A DNA stretch of 8,894 bases from assembly GCA_015493625.1 (NCBI GenBank), contig WGCT01000359.1, positions 1-8,894 on the forward strand, written 5' to 3'. Under the pieces are notes generated by a model, which did not search any database, was not told where the DNA came from, and saw only the letters and a program-made list of their open reading frames with translations. This DNA is from Draconibacterium sp. (GTDB taxonomy: Bacteria; Bacteroidota; Bacteroidia; Bacteroidales; Prolixibacteraceae). A program made the translations under genes and the position numbers. Shown here piece after piece: positions 1 through 6,710 of this stretch; the stretch's first letter is position 1, and each line of letters begins with the position of its first letter.

Positions 1-54
1 GAAATAATTGTTTGGATAAAAAAAGTAACTTGTTAGCAGAAAAATAGAGTAAAA

Positions 55-2229
55 ATGGTAAAAAAGAAAAATAGAAAATACGGAAAAAAACGTCGTCAGG
101 GAACGTTTAATAAAAAGAAATTAAAAAATGCAATTCTTACAATTTTGTACGAAGAACCCGGCAGAACAGTAAATTACAAACAAATATCGACGTGGTTGGG
201 AATTAAAGATATTGAAACCCGGAAACTGGTAAATGTTGTTTTGGAGGAGCTGAAGGACGACGATTATCTGCAACAAATTTCGCGAGGCAAATTTAAACTG
301 AAAGCAAAAACCGGCACTGCCGTTGGTGTTGTTGAACTGCAACCACAAGGGTTTGCCTATGTAATTAGCGAAGAAGTTGACCGGCCGGTTTTGGTTTCGT
401 CGCGGAATTTAAAACACGCAATGGAGGGCGATAAAGTAAAAATAAGGATGTATGCCCGCCGGAAAAAACACGATTTGGAAGGCGAAGTTTTAGAAATTAT
501 AGAACGGAAAAAAACACAATTTGTTGGAACGGTACAAACCTCGCGCAACTTTGCATTTTTAAACCCTGCCGGAAAAGTAGGATTCGATATTTTTATTCCC
601 GGAGGGAAACTTGCCGAAGCAAAAAACGGGCAAAAAGCCATTGCAGAAATTATTGAATGGCCCGAAAATGCAAAAAGCCCGTTCGGAAAAATAATCGAAG
701 TTCTTGGCGATACCGGAAATAACGATGCCGAAATGCACGCTATTCTTGCCGAATACGAATTGCCTCATAAATTCCCCGAAAAAGTTAATCGCGCAGCAGA
801 AAAAATCCCTCTCAAAATTCCGAACGACGAGATTAAAAAACGCCGCGACATGCGAAACATTACAACCTTTACCATCGACCCGGCCGATGCAAAAGATTTC
901 GACGATGCACTCTCGCTGCAAAAACTGAAAAACGGAAACTGGGAAGTGGGGGTTCATATTGCCGATGTTACGCACTATGTAACACCAAACACGCTTATTG
1001 AAGAGGAGGCAAAAAACCGCGCCACGTCGGTTTATCTTGTCGATAGGGTGGTTCCAATGTTGCCCGAACGACTTTCGAACGGTGTTTGTTCTTTGCGCCC
1101 TCACGAAGATAAACTCTGTTTCTCGGCAGTTTTCGAGATGAACGACAAAGCGGAAATCATTGGGCAGTGGTTTGGAAAAACCGTAATTCACTCGAACCAC
1201 CGATTTGCGTACGACGATGCACAACAAATTATTGAAACCGGCAGCGGAACACTGTCGGACGAAATTTTAACACTCGACCGGCTTGCTAAAGAGTTGCGCA
1301 ACCAACGTTTTAAAAAGGGGTCGATTGCTTTCGACCGTGTAGAACTGAAATTTAATATCGACGAAAGCGGAAAACCACTTTCGGTATTTTTTAAAGAGGC
1401 CAAAGATTCGAATAAATTAATAGAAGAGTTTATGTTGCTTGCCAATAAAAAGGTGGCCGAATTTGTTGGTAAAAAACAGGGAAATAAAACGCCAAAAACA
1501 TTTGTTTACCGCATTCACGATAAACCCGACCCCGAGAAACTGGAATCGTTAAATACATTTATTCAACGTTTTGGTTACGGTTTACAGTTAACATCGGCAA
1601 AAGTAATTACCAGCTCGCTAAACAATTTGCTTGCTAATGTAAAAGGGAAAAAAGAGCAAAATGTGGTTGAAACCCTCGCTATCAGAACAATGGCAAAAGC
1701 AGCCTATTCGACACGAAATATTGGCCATTACGGATTGTCGTTTGAATACTACTCGCATTTTACCTCGCCCATAAGGCGCTATCCCGATATGATGGTACAC
1801 CGGTTGCTCGAAAAATACCTGAACAACGGCAGGTCGGCAAACGAACAGAAATATGAAAGTTTGTGCAAACATTCGTCGGATATGGAAACGCGCGCTGCCA
1901 ATGCCGAACGTGCATCGATAAAATATAAACAGGTTGAATTTATGCAAGACCAAATTGGCAAAGTTTATCCGGGTGTAATTTCAGGAATAACCGATTGGGG
2001 AATTTATGTTGAGCTACTGAATAAAATTGAAGGAATGGTTCCAATTCGTGAACTCGACGACGATTTCTACATTTTCGACGAAAAAAATTATGCGCTGGTT
2101 GGACGACACTCAAATAAAACCTACCAGCTTGGCGATGAGGTAAATGTAAAAATATGGCGAACAAATTTGGAACGTAAACAACTCGATTTTTTATTGACTG
2201 AAAATGAAGAAATCGACGACTTCGAATAG
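55..2229 (+). CDS. rnr: Ribonuclease R (3'-5' exoribonuclease, RNase II/RNB family)
   Basis: Processive, hydrolytic 3'-5' exoribonuclease of the cytoplasm, which in the family degrades structured RNA and takes part in rRNA and mRNA turnover. The 724-residue protein shows the full domain order: a basic N-terminal stretch (1-23), a winged helix (about 24-85), two cold-shock/OB domains (about 86-145 and 155-220), the RNB catalytic domain (about 265-595) and a C-terminal S1 domain (about 636-715). The metal-binding signature TIDPADAKDFDDA gives D275, D281, D283 and D284, matching the four catalytic Asp of E. coli RNase II/R. HIADVTHY (301-308) and the SHFTSPIRRYPD block (567-578) are also intact. 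Length is slightly below E. coli RNase R. The C-terminus ends in acidic residues (ENEEIDDFE) instead of a Lys-rich tail; the basic tract is at the N-terminus. The ATG at 55 has an A-rich leader and no clear Shine-Dalgarno. No promoter could be recognised in the 54 bases before it. Assignment is firm. Confidence 0.97.
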   Translation: MVKKKNRKYGKKRRQGTFNKKKLKNAILTILYEEPGRTVNYKQISTWLGIKDIETRKLVNVVLEELKDDDYLQQISRGKFKLKAKTGTAVGVVELQPQGFAYVISEEVDRPVLVSSRNLKHAMEGDKVKIRMYARRKKHDLEGEVLEIIERKKTQFVGTVQTSRNFAFLNPAGKVGFDIFIPGGKLAEAKNGQKAIAEIIEWPENAKSPFGKIIEVLGDTGNNDAEMHAILAEYELPHKFPEKVNRAAEKIPLKIPNDEIKKRRDMRNITTFTIDPADAKDFDDALSLQKLKNGNWEVGVHIADVTHYVTPNTLIEEEAKNRATSVYLVDRVVPMLPERLSNGVCSLRPHEDKLCFSAVFEMNDKAEIIGQWFGKTVIHSNHRFAYDDAQQIIETGSGTLSDEILTLDRLAKELRNQRFKKGSIAFDRVELKFNIDESGKPLSVFFKEAKDSNKLIEEFMLLANKKVAEFVGKKQGNKTPKTFVYRIHDKPDPEKLESLNTFIQRFGYGLQLTSAKVITSSLNNLLANVKGKKEQNVVETLAIRTMAKAAYSTRNIGHYGLSFEYYSHFTSPIRRYPDMMVHRLLEKYLNNGRSANEQKYESLCKHSSDMETRAANAERASIKYKQVEFMQDQIGKVYPGVISGITDWGIYVELLNKIEGMVPIRELDDDFYIFDEKNYALVGRHSNKTYQLGDEVNVKIWRTNLERKQLDFLLTENEEIDDFE

Positions 2230-2313
2230 CAACCTGTTCAGTGTCATTTGTTTAATAGGCTTGTAGGATAGTTGGCATTAATTCGTCCTTTTGATTAAAA
2301 TGTTCAAAACTGT

Positions 2314-2342
2314 TTTGCAGGTAAAATAAATGGTTATATTTG
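2314..2342 (+). promoter_or_regulatory. Bacteroidota-type promoter of the TetR gene
   Basis: TATATTTG at 2335-2342 matches the Bacteroidota -7 consensus TAnnTTTG exactly. TTTG at 2314-2317 can serve as the -33 element, with a 17-base spacer. Transcription would begin near 2349, giving a leader of about 30 bases before the ATG at 2378. The TetR gene is therefore probably transcribed on its own, not from rnr. Boxes are seen directly; activity is inferred. Confidence 0.6.
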
Positions 2343-2377
2343 TTGTTTGAACTTTAACAAATCAAACTTTATTCGAG

Positions 2378-2980
2378 ATGCAAGTTAAAAGCGAATCGGT
2401 GAATAAAAAAGACCAAAACAGAGAGAATATCCTCAAAATTGCCCGCGAAATATTCAGTAAATACGGCTTTAAAAAAACTACCCTCGACGACATTGCAAGT
2501 GCCGTACGAAAAGGGAAAAGTTCGCTTTACTACTATTTTAAAAGTAAAGAAGACTTGTTTCACGCAGTAATAATGAAAGAGGTTGAAATACTGGCTTACG
2601 AGTTGGAGATTGTAATTAATCGTAATACCGACCCGGTTGATAAATTGCGTGACTATATTTTAACAAAATTGGCCACTTTCCGTGGACTGGCGAATTTTTA
2701 CCACGCCATTGAAAACGACGTTACCGCAGTGGGTTTTATCGAAGAGATAAAAATACGCTACGAACAAGACGAAATAAGAATGATTAAACGAATTCTTATT
2801 GAAGGTGTTCGAAAAAATGAGTTCGAGATTTACGATTTTAACTTGGCTGCCATTGGAATTACTACGGCCATAAAAGGGTTAGAAATGCCACTTACAGCCG
2901 GCACATACGGCGAAGTTAATCTGGAACGCACCGTCGATATTATTTTAAAAATAATGTGCTACGGAATTATGAAAAGATAG
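2378..2980 (+). CDS. TetR/AcrR-family transcriptional regulator
   Basis: A 200-residue, one-component DNA-binding regulator of usual TetR length. The N-terminal domain (about 14-62) is typical: ILKIAREIFSKYGFKKTTLDDIA is helix 1 and the start of the helix-turn-helix, and KGKSSLYYYFKSKEDLF is the recognition helix and the family's hallmark YYYF-K-K-DL motif. The C-terminal half (about 70-200) is all-helical and would form the ligand-binding and dimer interface; it has no motif that names a ligand. Members usually repress themselves and an adjacent efflux or metabolic gene. Here the next gene on this strand is over 500 bases away, past a repeat element, and encodes a secreted glycoside-hydrolase-like protein, so the target cannot be read from context. 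It has its own promoter (2314-2342). The family call is secure; the regulon is unknown. Confidence 0.93.
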   Translation: MQVKSESVNKKDQNRENILKIAREIFSKYGFKKTTLDDIASAVRKGKSSLYYYFKSKEDLFHAVIMKEVEILAYELEIVINRNTDPVDKLRDYILTKLATFRGLANFYHAIENDVTAVGFIEEIKIRYEQDEIRMIKRILIEGVRKNEFEIYDFNLAAIGITTAIKGLEMPLTAGTYGEVNLERTVDIILKIMCYGIMKR

Positions 2981-3104
2981 CCGATATTTTGAAGAACTGC
3001 TGTCTGAATTGGGTATTCTGTATGTGTTAATTTTTAGTGTGGCAATAAAATTATTTCTGTATTTTTCCCCCGATATTTTTTTTGTATAAAATCTAATTCA
3101 CAGG

Positions 3105-3280
3105 TATACTCAAACCAAATAGCTTTTCGGGTTTCTGTTTCGTTCTTTTTCCCTTTTCCTGCGGCAAATAATTAAACCATAACTACGGCTATGCTTGAAT
3201 TATTTGCCTTGTTAAAGAAAAAAATAACATCCTCATCCCGATGTACATCGGGACCCGAAAAGCTAAATGAATTGAGTATA
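3105..3280. repeat. 176-bp fold-back (MITE/REP-like) element with imperfect terminal inverted repeats
   Basis: The ends are inverted copies. 3105-3132 and 3253-3280 match at 24 of 28 positions, including a perfect 12-bp inner block (AGCTTTTCGGGT at 3121-3132 against ACCCGAAAAGCT at 3253-3264) and a perfect 9-bp outer block. A second perfect inverted pair lies inside: GGCAAATAATT at 3163-3173 and AATTATTTGCC at 3198-3208. Pyrimidine-rich sequence around 3142-3159 roughly opposes purine-rich sequence around 3211-3228, so the whole segment can fold into one long imperfect hairpin. It encodes nothing. The structure is read directly; the label as a mobile or dispersed repeat is inference and needs other copies in the genome. 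Confidence 0.7.
3236..3253. repeat. Perfect 18-bp palindrome TCCCGATGTACATCGGGA
   Basis: The 18 bases are exactly self-complementary. The palindrome sits only in the right arm of the fold-back element, abutting its terminal 12-bp block, and has no counterpart in the left arm. It is GC-richer than its surroundings. It resembles short dispersed palindromes seen in Bacteroidota genomes, but that likeness is from memory and was not checked here. Confidence 0.75.
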
Positions 3281-3489
3281 TATTTACCCCCTATAATTGG
3301 ATGAATATGAGATGTATGGTATTGGGCGAAATAGAGCAATTACAAAAACTTAACCGAACTGCACAAAGAGTGCACGACAAATTTCTCCATTCATTTTAAT
3401 TCTCTTTTATAACTTTTTGCTTTCTTTGTTAAATGTACAATATGCATTTCATTAACTTGAAAGATTATAGAAAAAATTTGATAATGATT

Positions 3490-4956
3490 ATGGAAAAAAT
3501 ATTTTGGAAAACAATACATAGAGTAATAAGAAGAAACAGTGTTTTTTTACTGGTTCTCTTTACTCTTTCCAGTAATGCACAAATACGGATAGACAGTAAG
3601 AATCCTCACTATTTCAACTATAAAAATAAACCAACGATTTTAATTACTTCCGGAGAACATTATGGAGCAGTAATCAACAAAGCATTCGATTATAAAAAAT
3701 ACCTAAAAACACTTCATAAAATAGGATTGAACCACACACGAATCTTTCTGGGCGATTATGTAGAAAAAGATAGTGCTTTTTGTATTAATAAGAACACCTT
3801 AAACCCTAAAGAAAATCTTATTTGTCCGTGGAAGCGAAGCAACACAAAAGGATATGTTTTTGGGGGTAATAAATTCGATTTGAATCAATGGGATACTGCT
3901 TATTTTACGCGTTTAAACAATTTTTTACAATGTGCTGAAGAAAATGATATTGTTGTAGAGGTGGTCTTGTTTTTTGCAAGTTTTACGATAGAAAATTCGC
4001 CATTTTATTATAAAAATAATACGAATAATATTGATGTTATTAGAGCCAATCAGTATTTAACTTTAGAGAATGGCAATTTACTTAAACGACAAGAACAGTA
4101 TTGTAAAAAAATTGTTACAGAAATAAATAAATACAATAATGTAATTTATAACATTGCTAACGAGCCTTGGTTCGACAATCAGGCATACCCGGGCTTTTCC
4201 AGTCCAACAACCACTGCTACAAAAAAGTGGATTGAGCGGGTAACAAAGTGGATTGTTACCACCGAAAAAAAACTGCCTAAAAAACATATCCTATCTATTG
4301 ATTACTGTAATGAAGGGAAAGTAATTTCCAAGAAAGATTTGAATACTTATTTTAAGAATATCTCTGTTTTTAATCATCATTATGATAAGAATGCCGAATC
4401 ATTACAATTAAATTATAAGTCGGTAAACAAAGTATTTGCATTTAACGAAACAGGTTTGATGCCACCAATAACACCACAATACAGAATCCAAGGATGGAAA
4501 TACATTTTTAACGGTGGAGCATTGTATAATAATTTAGATTTTACTTTTCAGGTTGGATTTGAAGACGGAACGGGTAGTAGCAGTTTTTCTTGCAATTGGT
4601 ACAATGGCTGCAACGACCCGACGGTAAAATATGAATTGGCGAACCTGTTGAAATTTGTAAATACGCTTAATTTTATACAAATGAAGCCCGAAAAACAAGT
4701 GGTTATAGTAAACTACGGAGATGAAAATGTATATCCTTTAGTAAATGCAGGAAAACAATATGCCATCTATTTTGAAGGAGGGAGCAAAGCAAAATTAATG
4801 TTAAGCATCCCTAATGGGAAATACAATTTAAAATGGATTAACCCGTCCGATTTAAGAGTGATATCGCAAAAACCTATCGTTATAAATACAGGAAGTATAA
4901 ATCTTTTAGGGCCTGAATATAAAGAAGATGTATTGCTTTATATTGAAGCGGTTTAA
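3490..4956 (+). CDS. Secreted clan GH-A, GH5-like glycoside hydrolase (family and substrate unassigned)
   Basis: Predicted exported (beta/alpha)8-barrel glycosidase of 488 residues from the ATG at 3490. The frame is open to an ATG at 3433, but 3490 gives a normal signal peptide: basic n-region (KTIHRVIRR), core SVFLLVLFTL, cleavage after SNA (about residue 30). No lipobox Cys is present. The barrel (about 32-390) carries the GH5-type set: Arg84 in NHTRIF, Asn224-Glu225 in IANEPW as acid/base, His296/297-Tyr298 in FNHHYD, and Glu320 in FNETG as nucleophile. A C-terminal beta-rich domain (about 390-488, with QYAIYFEGG and a GKYNLKWINP stretch) resembles the small beta-sandwich that follows the barrel in DUF4038-type proteins. 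It stands alone, with the repeat element upstream and trhP downstream. Codons are more AT-rich than in rnr and trhP, which hints at acquisition. Clan-level assignment is good. The CAZy family and substrate cannot be told from sequence alone. Confidence 0.78.
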   Translation: MEKIFWKTIHRVIRRNSVFLLVLFTLSSNAQIRIDSKNPHYFNYKNKPTILITSGEHYGAVINKAFDYKKYLKTLHKIGLNHTRIFLGDYVEKDSAFCINKNTLNPKENLICPWKRSNTKGYVFGGNKFDLNQWDTAYFTRLNNFLQCAEENDIVVEVVLFFASFTIENSPFYYKNNTNNIDVIRANQYLTLENGNLLKRQEQYCKKIVTEINKYNNVIYNIANEPWFDNQAYPGFSSPTTTATKKWIERVTKWIVTTEKKLPKKHILSIDYCNEGKVISKKDLNTYFKNISVFNHHYDKNAESLQLNYKSVNKVFAFNETGLMPPITPQYRIQGWKYIFNGGALYNNLDFTFQVGFEDGTGSSSFSCNWYNGCNDPTVKYELANLLKFVNTLNFIQMKPEKQVVIVNYGDENVYPLVNAGKQYAIYFEGGSKAKLMLSIPNGKYNLKWINPSDLRVISQKPIVINTGSINLLGPEYKEDVLLYIEAV

Positions 4957-4979
4957 AGTCGAATCGAAAATATGTTGCT

Positions 4980-5004
4980 CTTAAAAATTCCCTTTAATTT
5001 TAAG
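4980..5004 (+). terminator. Possible AT-rich hairpin after the hydrolase gene
   Basis: CTTAAAAATT (4980-4989) and AATTTTAAG (4996-5004) pair over 9 bp with one bulged A and a 6-base loop, 24 bases after the stop codon. There is no T-run directly after it and the stem is AT-only apart from one C-G pair, so it is a weak candidate. Transcription could read on towards trhP, although that gene has its own -7 box. Confidence 0.3.
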
Positions 5005-5088
5005 CCACTTCGTTTTAAGAAAGACTTTTAACAATAGCTTTTACTCACGTACCCAAAACAACCATAATCTGCTTTGTACAAAATATTT

Positions 5089-5096
5089 TAACTTTG
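5089..5096 (+). promoter_or_regulatory. trhP: -7 box of the trhP promoter (TAACTTTG)
   Basis: Exact match to TAnnTTTG, 23 bases before the ATG at 5119, giving a predicted leader of roughly 15 bases. The nearest TTTG upstream (5073-5076) is only 12 bases away, too close for a standard -33 element, so only the -7 half is supported. Confidence 0.5.
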
Positions 5097-5118
5097 TCAC
5101 CCAAATAATTTATTATTG

Positions 5119-6378
5119 ATGGAGAGAAGAGATGTTGAAATAATGGCACCGGTGGGTTCGTTTGAGTCGTTAATGGCTGCTATTCAGGGAGGTGCAGGGT
5201 CGGTCTATTTTGGTGTTGAGCACCTGAATATGCGTTCGCGCTCGTCGAATAATTTTACCCTCGACGATTTAAAAAAGATTGTACAAATTGCATCGGAACA
5301 CGGTGTTAAAACCTATTTAACGTTAAATGTCGAAATTTTCGACGGCGAAATTGAGTTGATGCACGAGGTGGTTTCTACGGCAAAAGAGGCCGGAGTTTCT
5401 GCTGTTATTGCCGCCGATATTTCGGTAATTCAGTATGCACGCTCCATCAATTTCGAGGTTCATATCTCTACTCAGGTAAACATTACAAACATCGATGCAG
5501 TAAAATTTTACTCCAATTTTGCCGATGTGGTGGTCCTTGCCCGCGAAATGAATTTGGGTCGGGTTTACGAAATTAGCAACCAGATAAAAGAGGAGCAAAT
5601 TAAAGGGCCATCGGGAAAACTAATGCGTTTGGAAATGTTTGTACATGGTGCACTTTGTATGGCAATTAGTGGAAAATGTTACCTCAGTCTGCACGAAATG
5701 AACTCGTCGGCTAATCGTGGTGCTTGCCTGCAAACCTGTCGGCGTGCCTACACCGTTACCGACAACGAAACAGGAGCCGAATTGGAAATCGACAACGAAT
5801 ACATCATGTCGCCCAAAGACCTGAAAACCGTTCATTTTTTAAATAAAATTCTCGATGCCGGTGTTTCGGTATTGAAAATTGAAGGGCGTGCCCGTTCAGC
5901 AGAATATGTAAAAACAGTAGCACAATGTTACAGCGAAGCCGTTGATGCCTACTTTGCCGACGATTTTACCGACGAAAGAATTGAGAGTTGGAATACGCGG
6001 CTGGCAGCTGTGTTTAATCGTGGTTTTTGGGATGGCTACTACCTCGGTCAACGGTTGGGCGAGTGGAGCAAAAACTACGGTTCGCAGGCCACAAAACGAA
6101 AACTCTACATTGGCAAGGGAACCAACTATTTCACAAAATTGAAAGTAGCCGAGTTTGAATTACAAACAAGCAATCTGAAAGTGGGCGACGAAATTGTAAT
6201 TACCGGACCAACAACAGGAGTGGTTGAAACAACAGTAAAAGAGATTCGGGTAGATTTAAAACCGGTGGAAGAGGCAAAAAAAGGCGAGCGGTTCTCCATT
6301 CAAATTGACGAAAAAATTCGTCGTGCCGACAAACTTTTTAAAATGATTGATGCCAAAGAGGTAAAAGAACGCAGGTAG
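5119..6378 (+). CDS. trhP: Peptidase-U32-family tRNA U34 hydroxylase TrhP (YegQ-like)
   Basis: Belongs to the U32 family, often annotated as peptidase or collagenase. The closest well-studied member by motif is E. coli TrhP (YegQ), which takes part in prephenate-dependent formation of 5-hydroxyuridine at tRNA wobble position 34. The 419-residue protein has the U32 catalytic domain (about 7-300), with the signature EMFVHGALCMAISGKCYLS and then RGACLQTCRR. Four Cys (C180, C187, C203, C207) have C-x6-C-x15-C-x3-C spacing, the same as I recall for YegQ, and are likely Fe-S ligands as shown for UbiU/UbiV. YIMSPKDL and LKIEGRARSAEYV are also YegQ-like. A C-terminal beta domain (about 330-415, with LKVGDEIVITGPTTG) matches the U32_C domain. 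It is too short to be RlhA, which has extra domains. A TTG at 5116 directly precedes the ATG at 5119; I chose ATG. Cytoplasmic and apparently monocistronic. Confidence 0.85.
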   Translation: MERRDVEIMAPVGSFESLMAAIQGGAGSVYFGVEHLNMRSRSSNNFTLDDLKKIVQIASEHGVKTYLTLNVEIFDGEIELMHEVVSTAKEAGVSAVIAADISVIQYARSINFEVHISTQVNITNIDAVKFYSNFADVVVLAREMNLGRVYEISNQIKEEQIKGPSGKLMRLEMFVHGALCMAISGKCYLSLHEMNSSANRGACLQTCRRAYTVTDNETGAELEIDNEYIMSPKDLKTVHFLNKILDAGVSVLKIEGRARSAEYVKTVAQCYSEAVDAYFADDFTDERIESWNTRLAAVFNRGFWDGYYLGQRLGEWSKNYGSQATKRKLYIGKGTNYFTKLKVAEFELQTSNLKVGDEIVITGPTTGVVETTVKEIRVDLKPVEEAKKGERFSIQIDEKIRRADKLFKMIDAKEVKERR

Positions 6379-6432
6379 TTCTTTCCATTGGCTTTGTGCA
6401 AAAGTTTAAATTTATCAATTCATTTATTAGAA

Positions 6433-6474
6433 CGCCTTTCCCTTTTTAAGGAAAAGTGCCGACAGGCGAAAGGG
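6433..6474. repeat. Compact multi-hairpin repeat-like segment
   Basis: The 21 bases at 6436-6456 form an imperfect palindrome (CTTTCCCTT, TTT loop, AAGGAAAAG) whose one mismatch becomes a G-U wobble in minus-strand RNA. GCC-GACA-GGC (6458-6467) makes a second small hairpin. CGCC (6433-6436) can also pair with GGCG (6465-6468), and CCCTTT (6440-6445) with AAAGGG (6469-6474), giving competing folds. The style resembles short dispersed repeats common in Bacteroidota spacers, but its copy number cannot be judged here. Confidence 0.45.
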
Positions 6475-6493
6475 TAAAAGTAACCTTACATCT

Positions 6494-6571
6494 ATTCACG
6501 GTGTGAATTGTAAACAAACAACCCAAAAGATTAGTTACAACCCACAACTTGGATGAATTCACACCGTAAAT
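6494..6571. repeat. Long stem-loop with 16-bp arms, one arm itself palindromic
   Basis: 6494-6509 and 6556-6571 are inverted copies matching at 15 of 16 positions, separated by 46 bases. The left arm contains ATTCAC-GGT-GTGAAT (6494-6508), a 15-base palindrome in its own right, so it can fold alone or pair with the right arm. No T-run follows on either strand, so it is not a standard terminator. It could be a protein-binding site, a repeat, or a structured 3' end of a transcript. Confidence 0.55.
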
Positions 6572-6689
6572 TATTGCAATAAACGGTTTAAATATTTTCT
6601 ATATTAATGAAACTCCAAGGGAATTGCGTAACCCTTATGGTTTTGATTTTCTTCGTTCAGCAACTTTAAGTTGGACTCCGAATTAACCC

Positions 6690-6710
6690 ATTTCTTTTTA
6701 TGTAAGAAAT
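6690..6710 (-). terminator. Possible hairpin downstream of the GH97 gene
   Basis: ATTTCTT (6690-6696) and AAGAAAT (6704-6710) are perfect 7-bp inverted repeats with a 7-base loop, starting 29 bases past the GH97 stop on the minus strand. The stem is AT-rich and no U-run follows on that strand, so its role in termination is only a suggestion. Confidence 0.3.

Larger units (their letters stand above)
2981..3489. other. Long intergenic region with a repeat element and no convincing gene
   Basis: About 510 bases between the TetR stop and the preferred start of the next gene. The first 120 bases are AT-rich with T-runs and no clear hairpin terminator. 3105-3280 is a fold-back repeat, listed separately. 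3281-3489 holds a 32-codon open frame (3301-3399) that I do not consider a gene, then the leader of the hydrolase gene. TTTCTTTG at 3421-3428 differs by one base from TAnnTTTG and could be its -7 box, but no matching -33 element is visible. Confidence 0.7.

Noticed and set aside
1..54. Promoter or upstream gene end before rnr
   Set aside because: No exact TAnnTTTG box is present, and the short open frames entering from the edge stop within 47 bases without recognisable content.
559..1227. 222-codon open frame on the minus strand inside rnr
   Set aside because: It is fully antisense to the RNB catalytic domain, which is unmistakable in the plus frame, and its translation has low-complexity, Cys/Phe/Arg-rich character without any domain.
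2981..3104. Intrinsic terminator after the TetR gene
   Set aside because: T-runs are present (near 3060 and 3076-3084) but no stable stem precedes them.
3105..3280. CRISPR-like reading of the repeats in this spacer
   Set aside because: The repeats are inverted, not direct, there is no repeat-spacer periodicity, and no cas gene is present.
3301..3399. 32-codon ORF (MNMRCMVLGEIEQLQKLNRT and onward) in the TetR-hydrolase spacer
   Set aside because: It has no recognisable homology, leader or promoter better than chance. It could be a gene remnant, but the evidence is too thin to annotate.
3433..3489. Upstream ATG codons (3433, 3442, 3484) as start of the GH-A hydrolase
   Set aside because: Starting at 3433 would put about 35 extra residues before the basic region of the signal peptide. 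The ATG at 3490 gives a normal signal peptide; 3484 remains possible and differs by two residues.
5116..5118. TTG as start codon of trhP
   Set aside because: An ATG follows immediately in the same frame and is the more likely start; the difference is one residue.
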